A stretch of DNA of 64,000 bases from Callaeas wilsoni (lineage: Eukaryota > Chordata > Aves > Passeriformes > Callaeidae), in contig VWPU01004637.1 of assembly GCA_013398955.1 (NCBI GenBank), forward strand, positions 1-64,000. The letters are read 5' to 3'. Of this stretch, positions 50,501 to 62,500 are shown one piece after another. Each line of letters begins with the position of its first letter. Within the stretch, counting starts at the first letter, position 1. The notes below the pieces were generated by a model. The model did no database searches. It was not told where the DNA came from and was given only the letters and a program-made list of their open reading frames with translations. The position numbers were made by a program, and so were the translations under genes.

Positions 50501-53500
50501 TTAAGATTGATTTTTAACTTTTCTTAATATGAAAATGAAAAAATGGAAGATGAAGACATCAGTGGAGAACTGATAAATGGCCTCCCTGGCTGGGTACTCC
50601 TTTGGCTTTTCCCTGACTCATCTGGCTGATTCTCAGACTGCAGTATAAACAAGGACAAATACCAGAATTACTTGAAGGAGATCTAAAACTCAGATTAAAA
50701 ATTAATGTACAGTTTAGCTCTGTCTCCATATTTTAGATAGTTTTAATTACACAGACCCTTCCTTAGACTGAGTCCAGCAATTCTTCATAATAAAACTGCT
50801 TGTCTGAGACACTGGGGTTTGGCAGCTTCTTTCGTAAGAAATACATTTCAGCATCTGTTTTTTCAAATATTTTGGATTCTGTGGATATTTTATGGCTGCC
50901 CCATCCCTGGAAGTGTCCGAGGCCAGATTGGACAGTGCTTGGAGCAACCTCAGATAGTGAAAGGTGTCCCTGCCATGGCAGGGGATGGAATGAGATGAGC
51001 TCCATTCCATGATCCTATAAACCTGTCATTTAATACCGTGGCCCCTTCCCTGGGGTGGTTATCCTCCCATAAATCTTTAAAATCTCTTTAAAAAATCAGA
51101 TGACAAAGGGATTAAAAAGATAATGAATACTGATATTCCTTAAGCCTTGGCACCCATTTCTTGTGAATGTGGAGAGGAGGAAAGTTGGCAAATCCTTGGA
51201 GCTTGGGTAAGAGGAGCCAAGGGCAGGAGAGCTGTAGGCCACAAAACACTATTTACTGAGCTTAAGGGTTCTTGTTCTGTGAAAGCAGAACAAATTGGCT
51301 CGTGGCAGCAAACCATTATCTTTAAATCCTCCTGTCTTTCCTCCTTTTCCTCCCAAACAGCAAAGGGGTTTGGTGTGGTCTCTTTTGGAATGGTGAAGGA
51401 GTTGTTCCCTCCTCTGCTCAGATCTGGGAAGGGGAAAAATGCTCTCCAACATAGGCTGACTTTAAAAACCTGGGTATTTTGTTATTACAGTACTAAACGT
51501 GTGTATATGTATTATATGTATGTATAAAGGAGAAATGTGTGATTTATGTGTGGGTTCAGGTTCAGCTCTTGGGCCTTTTCTGCAATTGCCACATTATGAG
51601 GGGACACCTCACCTGCAAACACTTCCCCAGGGCAGCATTCCCCTCCTGTCATCAGTGCACAAAAGGAAAGCACTTTGTTCTCCTTCCTGGGAGCACCTTG
51701 CATTCCAGGGATTTATAGAAGAGCAATTTAAAAGTCAAAAGACCACAGAGACTGAAATTGTTCTGTCCCCGCGTTCAATTTTCTGCAGTTCTGCTGAGGC
51801 TCTGAGTGGTAAATCACACGTGGGGTTTCATTGCTGAGCTTCAAATCAGCGAGAGAAAAGTGTTTCTCTTTTTTGATTTCTTTTTTTTTTTCTTATCCTG
51901 ACATTTAGTAGTAGATTTTTCAAGACATCCAGTTCATCACTCTGGGCTCTAATAGAGCTCACAGCAGTGAGGGGAGGAGGATTTCGAGGTTGGACTGGGC
52001 TTGGAGCATCCTGGTCTAGGTGAAGGTGTCCCTGCCCGTGGCAGGGGATGGAAGAGGATGAGTTTTAAGGTCCTATCCCACCCAAATCATTCCATGATTC
52101 TATGATTGGAATTCCATATATGGTTATATATATATATATATATATATATGTGTATGTACACACACACACAAAACCAGCTTTTTTTCTTACTTTGGCAGAG
52201 TAAGGGGCAAGAGTTTATTCCAGGTTTTTCATCCATTGGAATTATTTTGGGACTTAATGATTTTAGTTTCATTATTGATCACATTAATAAACCTCTTTTT
52301 GCTTGACTTCAGGGGAAAAAGAAGCAATCAGGATTTTCTAAAAATTAGTTCAGTCACTCATCTCAGATACAGAACACTGGGACAGAGACCAGAGACAGGC
52401 ACTGGCAGCAGGAAACTCATTGTCCCTGTGAAGCAGTCAAGGCTGAAAAGCCAAGCAGGCTGATTTGGAGACAAACTCCAGGAATGCTCCATGGTGACTG
52501 GACTGTCAGGAGCGTTGCTTCTATTCTATGATCAGATTTCTAAAGAAATCTCGCACCAGACCCTGCAATTTTTCTTTCTGTTTCCAATTTTTAAAACCTA
52601 TTCCTATATTTCACATATTTCATAGTCACAGAAACACAGATTGGGTTGGAAGGGAGCTTCAAGCTCATCTGATTCCACCTCCTGCCGTGGGCAGGGACAT
52701 CTTCCACTGTCCCAGGCTGCTCCAGCCCCATCCAGCCTGGCCTGGGACACTTCCAGGGATCCAGGGACAGCCACATCCTCCACCTCTCTGGGAACAATGA
52801 TTTATGGAGATAAATCTGGCCCCAGAAAATCAATGTTATGGAGAAGGCTGTTAGGATTTTTTGGGAAGACAGTAGAGAGGGCTTCCTGCCTTGTGGAAAG
52901 AGCATCATGAGAGCCTCCCTGGAAGTTCTCTGTGTGGAAGTGTCCTTCAGCCTCGCACTGCTGAGGGTGAGCACCCACACAGGCCCAGGATCCTGTGGCA
53001 CACGGAAATTCTGTTCCTGCTTCTTCTGAGTTTCGTCCCTGAGCTGCAGCAGTGGGATTTCCATTACAGGTGCTGGTGGTTCAGAAATGCAGCGCAGGGA
53101 GCAGTTCACCCCTCCTTGGTCCTCTCTGCTCTGTGGTTACAGGGACTTGGGGGATTTATTGTTGTGCTCGAGGTGGTTTGAACATGGGGAGGGTGAAGCC
53201 TGTGCAGAGGTGCCCGTGCATCCTGCAGCTGTACAGCAGCTTGTAAGGGGCTTTAGAGTTACCTGATGCTGATTTACTCTTGGTTTCTGCAGGGGGCTGC
53301 AGGCTTCTCTGTCTCTAGGGAATTTTCCATGGAGGTTTTCCTTCAAGTTTTTTGAATTGTTTTGTTTTGTTCCTGAGCTCTGAGCGATGCCCTCTTATCC
53401 CAGCTCTGTCCCCGGGGACCTCAGCATCACACTGGCTGTTCTTTATCCCTGTGGCCATCCAGTTGGAATGAGTGGGATTCCTCAGCCCTCCAGCATGCCC

Positions 53501-56500
53501 CAGACTAGAACTGTGTGCTGATTCCTGGTGCCTCTGAACGTGGCAGATTCGTGCAGGGCACTGATGGGGCTGCACAGCCACCAACAAGCTCATCTCCTGG
53601 CCTAATGATTCTTCATTATTTCTGTAATGCGACGCAAGGACCTGGAGATGAAAATATAACTCTTTATGAACCTATGAAAATTATTCTGCAGCAGGTAGTA
53701 ATGAAATCTGGGAGAACATATGGAAAAATAAATGAGCTGCTCTGTTCAAAATAGATTTCTTACACATATAATGATGGTTTATTTTCTTTTATTTGTGCAA
53801 GTGTGGCGGGGAACTAGGTGGCCTTTCAGTGATTGGCACGTATTTTTTCCTGAACTAATTTGCTATGGGTAGAGCTGTTTGTGGAAGGCTATTAATTCCA
53901 GCAGAAATCCATTTGCCTGTGCCTGCGGTCGGCTGGCACCTGCTGTAAGAGCCGTGCCTTCGCATCGCTTTTCCTTCGCCTCGCTTAACGCAGCGTGTCA
54001 GTGCTTCCTCTCACTGAAGGGATTTCATATGAAACAATTACAAAAGAGCTACGAAAAATACTTGGAGCCCGTGTCCCAGCCTGTGTGATCACTTGAAGGC
54101 TCTGCACCACGGAGCCGTGTCCCTGCGTTGCTGCTGGATGAGGGGAGGCGGCGGCACCCACGCGGTGCCCGCGGGGACACTGCGGAGGAGGTGCCGCGCA
54201 GCACCCGCGGTGACAGCTCTGACAGCACGGCACAAACCGGCCCGTCACACCTCCAGAAACATCCATCAGAGCGCTCAGAGCCAAAAAGTCAACACTGGCT
54301 GCTTTGGGTGGGCTGGCTTCCTGTTCAGGGCTGAGACTGTTACGATTTGCTCAAAGGTTAAGCTGACCCTCAGCACTCTGGGTTCCCTGCTCAGAGGGAA
54401 CTGAACCAGCTCCTGAAGCTGAGCTGGGCAGTTTGTTTGCAGGAAGGCTCTAAAATCTTTTCCTGCATTGTAAGATACAGGAATTGTAATTGACATGTGC
54501 TAGCTTGGGAAATACAGGGTTCGGGGAGAACTCCTGGGTGTGGACAACATTGCCCAGAAATTTCAACCTCTGCTTGAAAAGCTGTTATTCCCAGAAATCC
54601 ACCCGTGCCCTGGGCTGTTCCCACAGTGTGGGCAGCAGGGGAGGAGGGAATTCTGCCCCTCTGCCCCGCCCAGGTGAGACCCCACCTGCAGAGCTGCCCC
54701 AGCCTTGGGGCCCAGCACAGGAGGGACCTGGAGCTGCTGGAGCCAGTCCAGAGGAGGCCACGGAGATGCTCCAAGGGCTGGAGCCCCTCTGCTCTGGAGC
54801 CAGGCTGGGAGAGCTGGGGGTGCTCACCTGGAGAGGAGAAGGCTCCAGGGACACCTCAGAGCCCCTTCCAGAGCCTAAAGGGGCTCCAGGAGAGCTGGAG
54901 AGGGACTGGGGACAAGGGATGGAGGGACAGGACACAGGGAATGGCTTCCCACTGCCAGAGGGTAGGGAGAGATGGGATATTGGGAAGGAATTGTTCCCTG
55001 GGAGGGTGGAGAGGGGCTGGGATTGAATTCCCAGAGAAGTTGTGGCTGCCCCTGGATCCCTGGAAGTGTCCAAGGCCAGGTTGGATGGGGCTTGGAGCAG
55101 CCTGGGACAGTGGAAGGTGTCCCTGCCCATGGCAGGGGTGGGACTGGATGAGCTTTAGGACTCGTCACCACTCAAACTGTTCTATGATTAAATAGAGAAG
55201 AGCAGTGTGGATGAGTGCTGGGATATTTCAGCTGGGACATGAGGCAGGGATTAAACATTTTGAGGTGCCCCAGAAGTTGTTTTTGTGCTGCTCTGGGCTC
55301 TCCACCTGCAGCTCTCTGTACCCACAGCTGGGCCTCCTTCCCTCAGGGCTGAGCTCCCCGAATTCAGGGTGCTGCTGGGCAAGGTCAGGGCGAAGGTTGT
55401 TCCTGCCAGCTGCAAACACTTCGGTGACTGGGGAGTCACAGAGCTGGTGGCAGCAGGGGGCTGTGCCAGCACAAAGGCAGTAAGTGGAATTACTGTGATA
55501 ATACATTTCAGTCCTCTTTTTGTAATAGATTATAGGGGAGAGACTTCAAATCTTTTTCAGAGCATGTTTGCAATGGTTCAATAAGTTTTAATTATTCCAG
55601 ATCTGTTCTTTATGTGTAGTACAAGAAGCCAGGTCAGATTTAAGGAAGCAACTGACTCTCTAGACATGTGAAAAAAAAGGGATTTTTTTGAATGTCACCT
55701 CCCAGGAGATGAGAGCCATGTCCAGGTTAAGGTGTTCTCAGTTATCCCCCATCCATGTTGAATTCCTTTCTCGTGCCTCACCTGCTGTTCCAAAACACTC
55801 CCCAGCTTTCACTGGCCAACAGGCCACGATATTGAGCAAGAATATGCTTTGTTTTCTCTTCCTGACCTTGCTTTGACTTTCACCTGTCGGTGACTGTGGT
55901 CTCAGCCATCACTCTGAAGGGAAGCTGAATCCCAGGTTGGGGGTAGCTGCTGTATGATGGCCCCTGGTGGGAATGAAGCTACTGGAGCACACCACTGAGT
56001 TTTTTGTGCCCTCTGTGCTCCTCATCCTGCTTGTTAACTCGGTGTTCCCTCTGTTCCCAGGCACCAGAGCAACGGGGCAGTGATCTCCCGCTGCGGCCAG
56101 CCCGAGGTGAGCTGGTGGGGCTGGAGGAACGCCGACGATGAGCACCTGGTCCAGTCCGTAGCCAAAGCCTGTGCCTCAGACTCCAGGTCCAACAGTAACA
56201 AGTTAATGAATGGGAATTGTTCCAGAGATTTTCCCAACGGAGGGGACCTCTCTGATGTGGAATTTGGTAAGGCTGTCACCGTGGCTTTTCTGTCGAGGGC
56301 AGAGCTTTATGTAGAAGTTTAATCTCCGGTGCTGTAACGGATTGAATCCGTTGTATTTAGTCCCCATTCTCCAGTGCATGTGCGTTGTGGGAATGAGGGA
56401 ATTGTGCTGTAACCAGTGCCAGAAGGATCTCTGAGCTCCTCACCTGTTTCCTCCTCCCCAGACTCCTCCATCTCCAATGCCTCAGGAGCAGAGAGTTTGG

Positions 56501-59500
56501 CAATCCAGCCTCAGAAGCTTTTGATCCTGGACGCGCGATCTTACGCAGCAGCCGTGGCCAACAGAGCCAAGGGGGGTGGCTGTGAGTGCCCAGGTGAGCA
56601 GCGTTCCCCCTCAGCTCTCCAGTCAGTCAGTCCAAGGGATTTGCTCCGAGGAATGACCCTGACACCGTTCAGTGCTGCCTGTACACTGCTCGTCTGTCTG
56701 AACGTTGTGCATCGTGGCAGCCCCCACCCAGCCCTTCACGGGGCAGGTTTAGCTGTTAATTAGTCTGTTCTCAGGCCATTAACCCAGCTGGCAGCAGTGC
56801 TCAGTAAATGCTGAACCCTGTGGAATCTGCTGAAGAGCTTCCCTTGCTGAGTCAGATGTATCAGCTAGAGAGAGACAAAGGTGTCCAGTGTGCTCACGTC
56901 TAAAACCCCTGAACTTGTAAAACCCACTGACTGCAGAGGAGAAAAGATTCTGGAATGGACGTGCAAAATACAACTTCTCAGCAATTTTCCTAAAGCTGAA
57001 GCATTTTTCAGTATTTGTATCATAGCAACTGCAATCCTGCCTCACCTTGCATGTGTAATACAGTTGCAACACCACTTTCTGTGTTCCTTGGCACTTGTCA
57101 GTTGGTGGTTTAATAAACAAGATATTATTTATGGTCACTGTTGGGTATGAGTACAGCCTGTTAAAATTGTGGAGTGACTGGAAAAAAATCCCAGACAGAA
57201 AAACTGGAGATAAGATAACAAAAGTTCTTTTGACCATTTATTTTTGTTTTGGTCTTTGCTGCAATAGCTGCATTTTGATTTGTAGCCACCAGTTACAAAA
57301 AAATGAAGTTTTCATTTAACACTTCAAAACCGCTAAATAATTCTTCATCAGAGAGTAAAATTTCAAAACAGAGAAGCAAAATATACAGGAAGTTTGATTT
57401 TCTTCCTGTATACTGTTTTTTTTAATTCTGTGGAGAAGGTTTTCAAGCAACTTGTCACCTTCAATAAAACCTGTATTGCTTTTTGCTGCTAGATTTTCTG
57501 CAGGTATTGCCAGGTTTGCTTCATTCTCTGTATAAAAATAGCTCATTTATGCTGAGCTTTATTTCAGATATAATTCAGTAAAAATACAAAAAAACCTCTG
57601 ACGTTGTCTGATACTGTCTGAGGCTGCTCCTGGACTTACAGTCCCTCGTTGTGTTTGGCCCAGCATTCGTTGTGCTGATAAAGAGTTGGGAAATCAAATG
57701 AAGCAAAACATCAGAGACTCCTGAATTTTCTTGTGCAAGCGCTCAGTATCCCAGATTCTGAATCCTGATCAGTGTTCTCCTGTAGAAATGGTCATTTTAG
57801 TTACTGTGTGGTCATTCTTGTGCAGACTGAAGCATCACAGCAGAGGGAAGATTAAGTCTAGGGAAAACTACTGAATGGGTATTTTCTGGCCCTCTTTGGG
57901 TGCCCCCGAGCACTGGCCCTGTCTGTCCAGTGTTGCTTCAGCACGTCCAGAGTAATTCCATGTAACTTCTGTTTTCCTGAGCTCCCTGTATTTCTCACGT
58001 GTGATGCTTCCTCATACAATTCCCCTCAGAAGAGAGCAGTGGATGAAATAACCTTTCAGCCTTTTTGACTGCTTAGGAAAAGGAATCTGTGATCTGTATA
58101 ATTTAAATGCATAAATTACCAATTAAATATTACATATGTTTCACATCTTTTGATCCTTCTCAGTCTTTTTACAAACATTCTGGATCCTGGGGCACAGGAA
58201 TATCCCTATTCCCGTAGGTTTGCACTCTGCTTTTTGTAACCTGAAGTGAAACATTTGAAATAAATTCAGCAGGACTTTGCTAAATGCTTCCTGTTTTGCT
58301 GGGCTGTGGAGTCACGTCTGGAGTACCCAGCGAGCTCCAAGGACTTAGGGAATCTTCGTAAACAGATTATTTCATCTGTCCACAGCAACGGGGGTTTGTT
58401 TTTATGAAAAATTTAGAAAGGTAGTTGTTACTTTCTTCCCTCTGTCTTGCTCTTTCCCTGCAGAATATTACCCAAACTGTGAAGTAGTGTTCATGGGGAT
58501 GGCAAACATCCATTCCATCCGCAAGAGCTTCCAGTCGCTGCGTCTGCTCTGCACACAAATGCCAGATCCAGGAAAGTAAGTGGAAGTTTGGGGCTTTGGG
58601 CCTGTGGTTCCGTGTTTCTGCAGCCACGTTCTTCTGCTGATGGTTTTTAAATTGAAATTCAGTGGATTTTCCCTTGGTAATAGTGCTAAGCTATGATTTT
58701 CCATTTTCATGGAAGTCACTGGTTTATTCTGATTGAACTGAACATAGAAAATTAGTTCTGAAATTAGAGTGTAACCTTGAATATTGATACCAGAATGTTG
58801 TTTCTTCTGGTGGGCTTCTGAGCCCTCACACTTAGGCTGATCTGCTATTCCCAGCTCTTTAATCTTCACCGTTGGCTCTCATTTGGAAAATTGTGGTGGT
58901 GTCCCGTGTACTTCACTCCTTTATAATGTCATTTCAGGATATTTCATAATATTTCATAACCCTGCAGTGCTGTGGGTAACTACCCTGTAATGGCCCATCA
59001 TCCTGGGAGCTTCTGAGCTCGGGTCCTCACTGTAGTTACCCCAGTCGTGTTTTCCCTCCCACTTCCCTGTTGGGAATTTGCTGCTGAATCCTTCCATGGT
59101 TTCAGAGTAGATCCAAACCTTCAGCTCATCCCAGAGTCTGGCAGTTCCTTGGGCTGGCTGGCTTTGCTTTGCTGCTTCCACCTCTGGGAGAGCGTTAACA
59201 AGACACAACTGAGAAATGCTCCAGAGTGACACTCACAGCTTATTAAAACAGGAGCTTTGCCGTGATCAACTCAGACATCCAAACCTGAAAGCATTTTAAA
59301 AGAGCAAAAACTGTCTTGCCTGGTTTCCCTCTAGTTGGCTGTCAGCTCTGGAGAGCACCAAGTGGCTGCAGCACCTGTCAGTGCTCCTGAAATCCGCGCT
59401 GCTCGTGGTGCACGCCGTGGACCGGGACCAGCGGCCGGTGCTGGTTCACTGCTCCGACGGCTGGGACCGCACCCCCCAGATCGTGGCCCTGGCCAAACTC

Positions 59501-62500
59501 CTGCTGGACCCCTACTACAGGACCACTGAGGTGGGTGAAGCAGCTGGGGCCAGTGGGGTCTTTGGGAGGAGTCAGTGGGGTCTTTGGAGGGAGTCAGTGG
59601 GGTCTATGGGGGGAGTCAGTGGGGTGTTTGGAGGAAGTCGGTGGGGTCTTTGGAGGGAGTCAGTGGGGTCTTCAGGGGAGTCATTGGGGTCTTTGGAGGA
59701 AGTCAGTGGGGTCTTTGGAGGGAGTCAGTGGGGTCTATGGGGGAAGTCAGTGGGGTCTTNNNNNNNNNNNNNNNNNNNNNNNNNNNNNNNNNNNNNNNNN
59801 NNNNNNNNNNNNNNNNNNNNNNNNNNNNNNNNNNNNNNNNNNNNNNNNNNNNNNNNNNNNNNNNNNNNNNNNNNNNNNNNNNNNNNNNNNNNNNNNNNNN
59901 NNNNNNNNNNTTAGGGGAGTCAGTGGGGTCTTTGGAGGGAGTCTGGCTGTGAATTATTCCAAGTGTCCCCACCGGCAAAGGCTCTGAAGCTGGCAGGAGT
60001 TTGTCACCCGCAGTCCGTGGTTACTCGCAGGTGCAGGTACATCTGTAACCCAGGAGTAGCTCCCATTCCCTCTGCTGTAACTGCACAGTCACAGTCTGTG
60101 CTTCCCCATATTTAGTTTAGGAATATGGAGTACAAAGTGCTGCAGTTGCAGCTTCTGCTGCACCCCTGCGGGTTCTCAGCCTTCCTCTTTGCTGGATTTC
60201 CCAAGGGCATGGTTTCCCAGTTTCACATTGTCATAGCCCTCTGTCAGTTAGATTCCTCCTGATTTTCCCCCCTTCCATCGCTTCTCAGCACTGTGGGATG
60301 TGTGCTGGCTGGCTTCCGTCTGTCAGCCCACGGGCAAGATGCCTTTGTTGTCCAGAGCAGAACTCTGTGTCTGAGCACTGCTGTGAGCTGCTGCGTAAAG
60401 CCTCACACACTCAAGGACCAGACACTGGAACTGCCTTTCGGATGGAAGTGTGAAAACTTCCTGGATCCTTTTCCACGTGGATTCTAGAAGCTGGCATCCA
60501 TCAGGCAAAACTGCTGCTCTGGCCTGGGCACAGGATGCACTCCTGGTCCTCCAAAGGGTGCTGTCCTTCCTGCTTAGGGAGCAGGGTTGTGCTGTGCACA
60601 CCCTGGGCCTTCCCTGTCACCCAGAGCAAACCATGAACGGTAGCTGTCTGTACCAGGATCAGAAACATCGAAGCAAATGAGTTTTCAGCACTGTCAGATT
60701 TAAAGCTTCTCAGCTGCCAGCCATTATTTTGGCTCTAATCACAGCCTTTGACTCAATAAACATTCTGTACAATTTTTCTTTCCTCTAAGAATCAAAATCT
60801 TCCTGCCCTGTGATGGATTTTGGGTCCTGTGAGACAAGGTGTGACATTCAGCTGCTCACCCAGGCACTGTTTGAGAACGTTCTTTGCCCTTTTCATGAAA
60901 AATCACTCAAGTGAACGTTTAATCAAGCTTGTGACTGCTGTACGCACAGGCAAGCACCTGCTCTCCCTGAGCTCGGATGTCCTGTTGTGGATGGATGGTT
61001 TTCTTTCCTGACAGGTGGATCTGACCATCATTTTCAAGGAAAGTTTTTATATAACTTGTCCAAGTACTGGGTACCATGATCCAGAAGCTTTGGCAAGATG
61101 AAGTTCCTACTTGTCACTGCCTGGATGAGATAGGGCTCATATCAGGATCCTCCCTGCCAGTCACTGAGGACTTAACCCGCCTTATTCCCTTTCCTGTTCA
61201 TGTAGCTTAGGAATCCTTATCTGTCCTATTTCCATTGCAGAGCACAGAGGCGTTAGGGAAAGCAGTAAAGAGAAGTAATGAGCCCAGTGCTGAGGGGAAA
61301 TAGGAGAGCGGCCACGATTCCCGCAGGTCTCAGGCCATCTCAGAAAACTGAAGCAAAGAAAAATAGGAATTCTTCATCTCTCCTTCCTGCAGGGTTTCCA
61401 GGTGCTAGTGGAGACGGAGTGGCTGGATTTTGGCCACAAATTTGCGGATCGCTGTGGCCACGGGGAGAATTCGGACGACCTCAATGAGCGCTGCCCGGTG
61501 TTTCTGCAGTGGCTGGACTGTGTCCATCAGCTCCAGAGGCAGTTCCCCTGCTCCTTCGAGTTTAACGAAGCATTCCTTGTGAGTTCAGAGACTGCTGCCT
61601 TAGGGACTGCTGCTAAACACTGCTGGAGGGCCCAGGGGGGCGGATTTTCCAACCTTTCTGTGACATTCTGTGTCCAGGGCCAGGTTGGACGGGGGATGGA
61701 ACAACCTGGGATAGTGGAAGGTGTCCCTGCCCATGGCAGGGGGTGGAACTGGGTGGGCTTTAAGGTCTCTTCCCACCCAAACCATTCCATTATTTTATAT
61801 ATACATATATAGGAATATATTCTATGTGTGCTTTCACCTGATAAAGGGAACAGGAAAGCTGCCAGGATACAGGGGATAAAAGCACTTGTGTAACCCACAG
61901 GGTCTGTTCACTCTTAAAAGCAGGACCCTCAAGGACTTCTTTTACACTTTAAAGAAATAAATTATATTAATTGAATAGTCTCACATAAGAGGTATGAAAC
62001 ATCCACACAGCCTGAAAAAAATCCTTCTAACTGCCAATGCAAACTCCCCCCTGCTTGGGTCTTGTTTTGACTTGAATACTCCTTCTCTAAAAACAACCTG
62101 CTCCATTCATTTTCTTCAGTCTCTTTGCTGAAAATGTGTAGGATATAGGAGCTGTGCTTATCTTCTCTGGAAGCAGACAACATTCCTGTTAGGAATTCAC
62201 CCAGGATGGTCCAAGTCAGTTCTCACATGTCTGGGGAAGTGGCAGTCATGGACTGCAGGACCAGTAATCTGAAGAGTAGAAGTTTTTATGAAGTGTCTGA
62301 TCCACTAAGGGATTTAAGGCACATTCCTGTGATTGTGGCTGACTGGAATTACCACTTGCCAGCTCAGCCATGTAACTGAGTCCATGTACAGTCCCCGAGC
62401 AGCTCAGTTGTGAAATGAGATACAACAGGTACTAACTGGCTTCACAGCACACTGCTGATCTCCACGGGCTGGGAGAGAACATACTCGTGGTGTGCTGGCC

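Larger units (their letters stand above)
50264..56060 (+). other. MTMR3: Intron within codon 224
   Basis: At 5.8 kb this is the largest intron between coding exons. It is the most repeat-laden, with CR1 copies at 50892-51018, 51984-52108, 52621-52795 and 54641-55189 and a TA/CA microsatellite at 52125-52170. I see no extra exon that I can support. Confidence 0.85.
59531..61392 (+). other. MTMR3: Intron between residues 439 and 440
   Basis: A phase-0 intron, nominally 1.86 kb, but its true length is unknown because of the N gap. The 22-bp minisatellite lies at its 5' end; the remainder holds nothing that I recognise. Confidence 0.85.

Noticed and set aside
54490..55195. Open frames of 178-196 codons on both strands
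   Set aside because: These are also CR1-derived, parallel to those at 28 kb. There is no splice or codon evidence of a gene.
59551..59943. Regular repeats resembling a CRISPR array
   Set aside because: The repeats are head-to-tail without unique spacers, in a vertebrate intron. This is an ordinary minisatellite.
59381..59987. Forward open frames of 125-177 codons running through the minisatellite
   Set aside because: They consist of the end of the catalytic exon plus minisatellite and N bases. The open frame reflects the stop-free 22-bp unit, not a gene.
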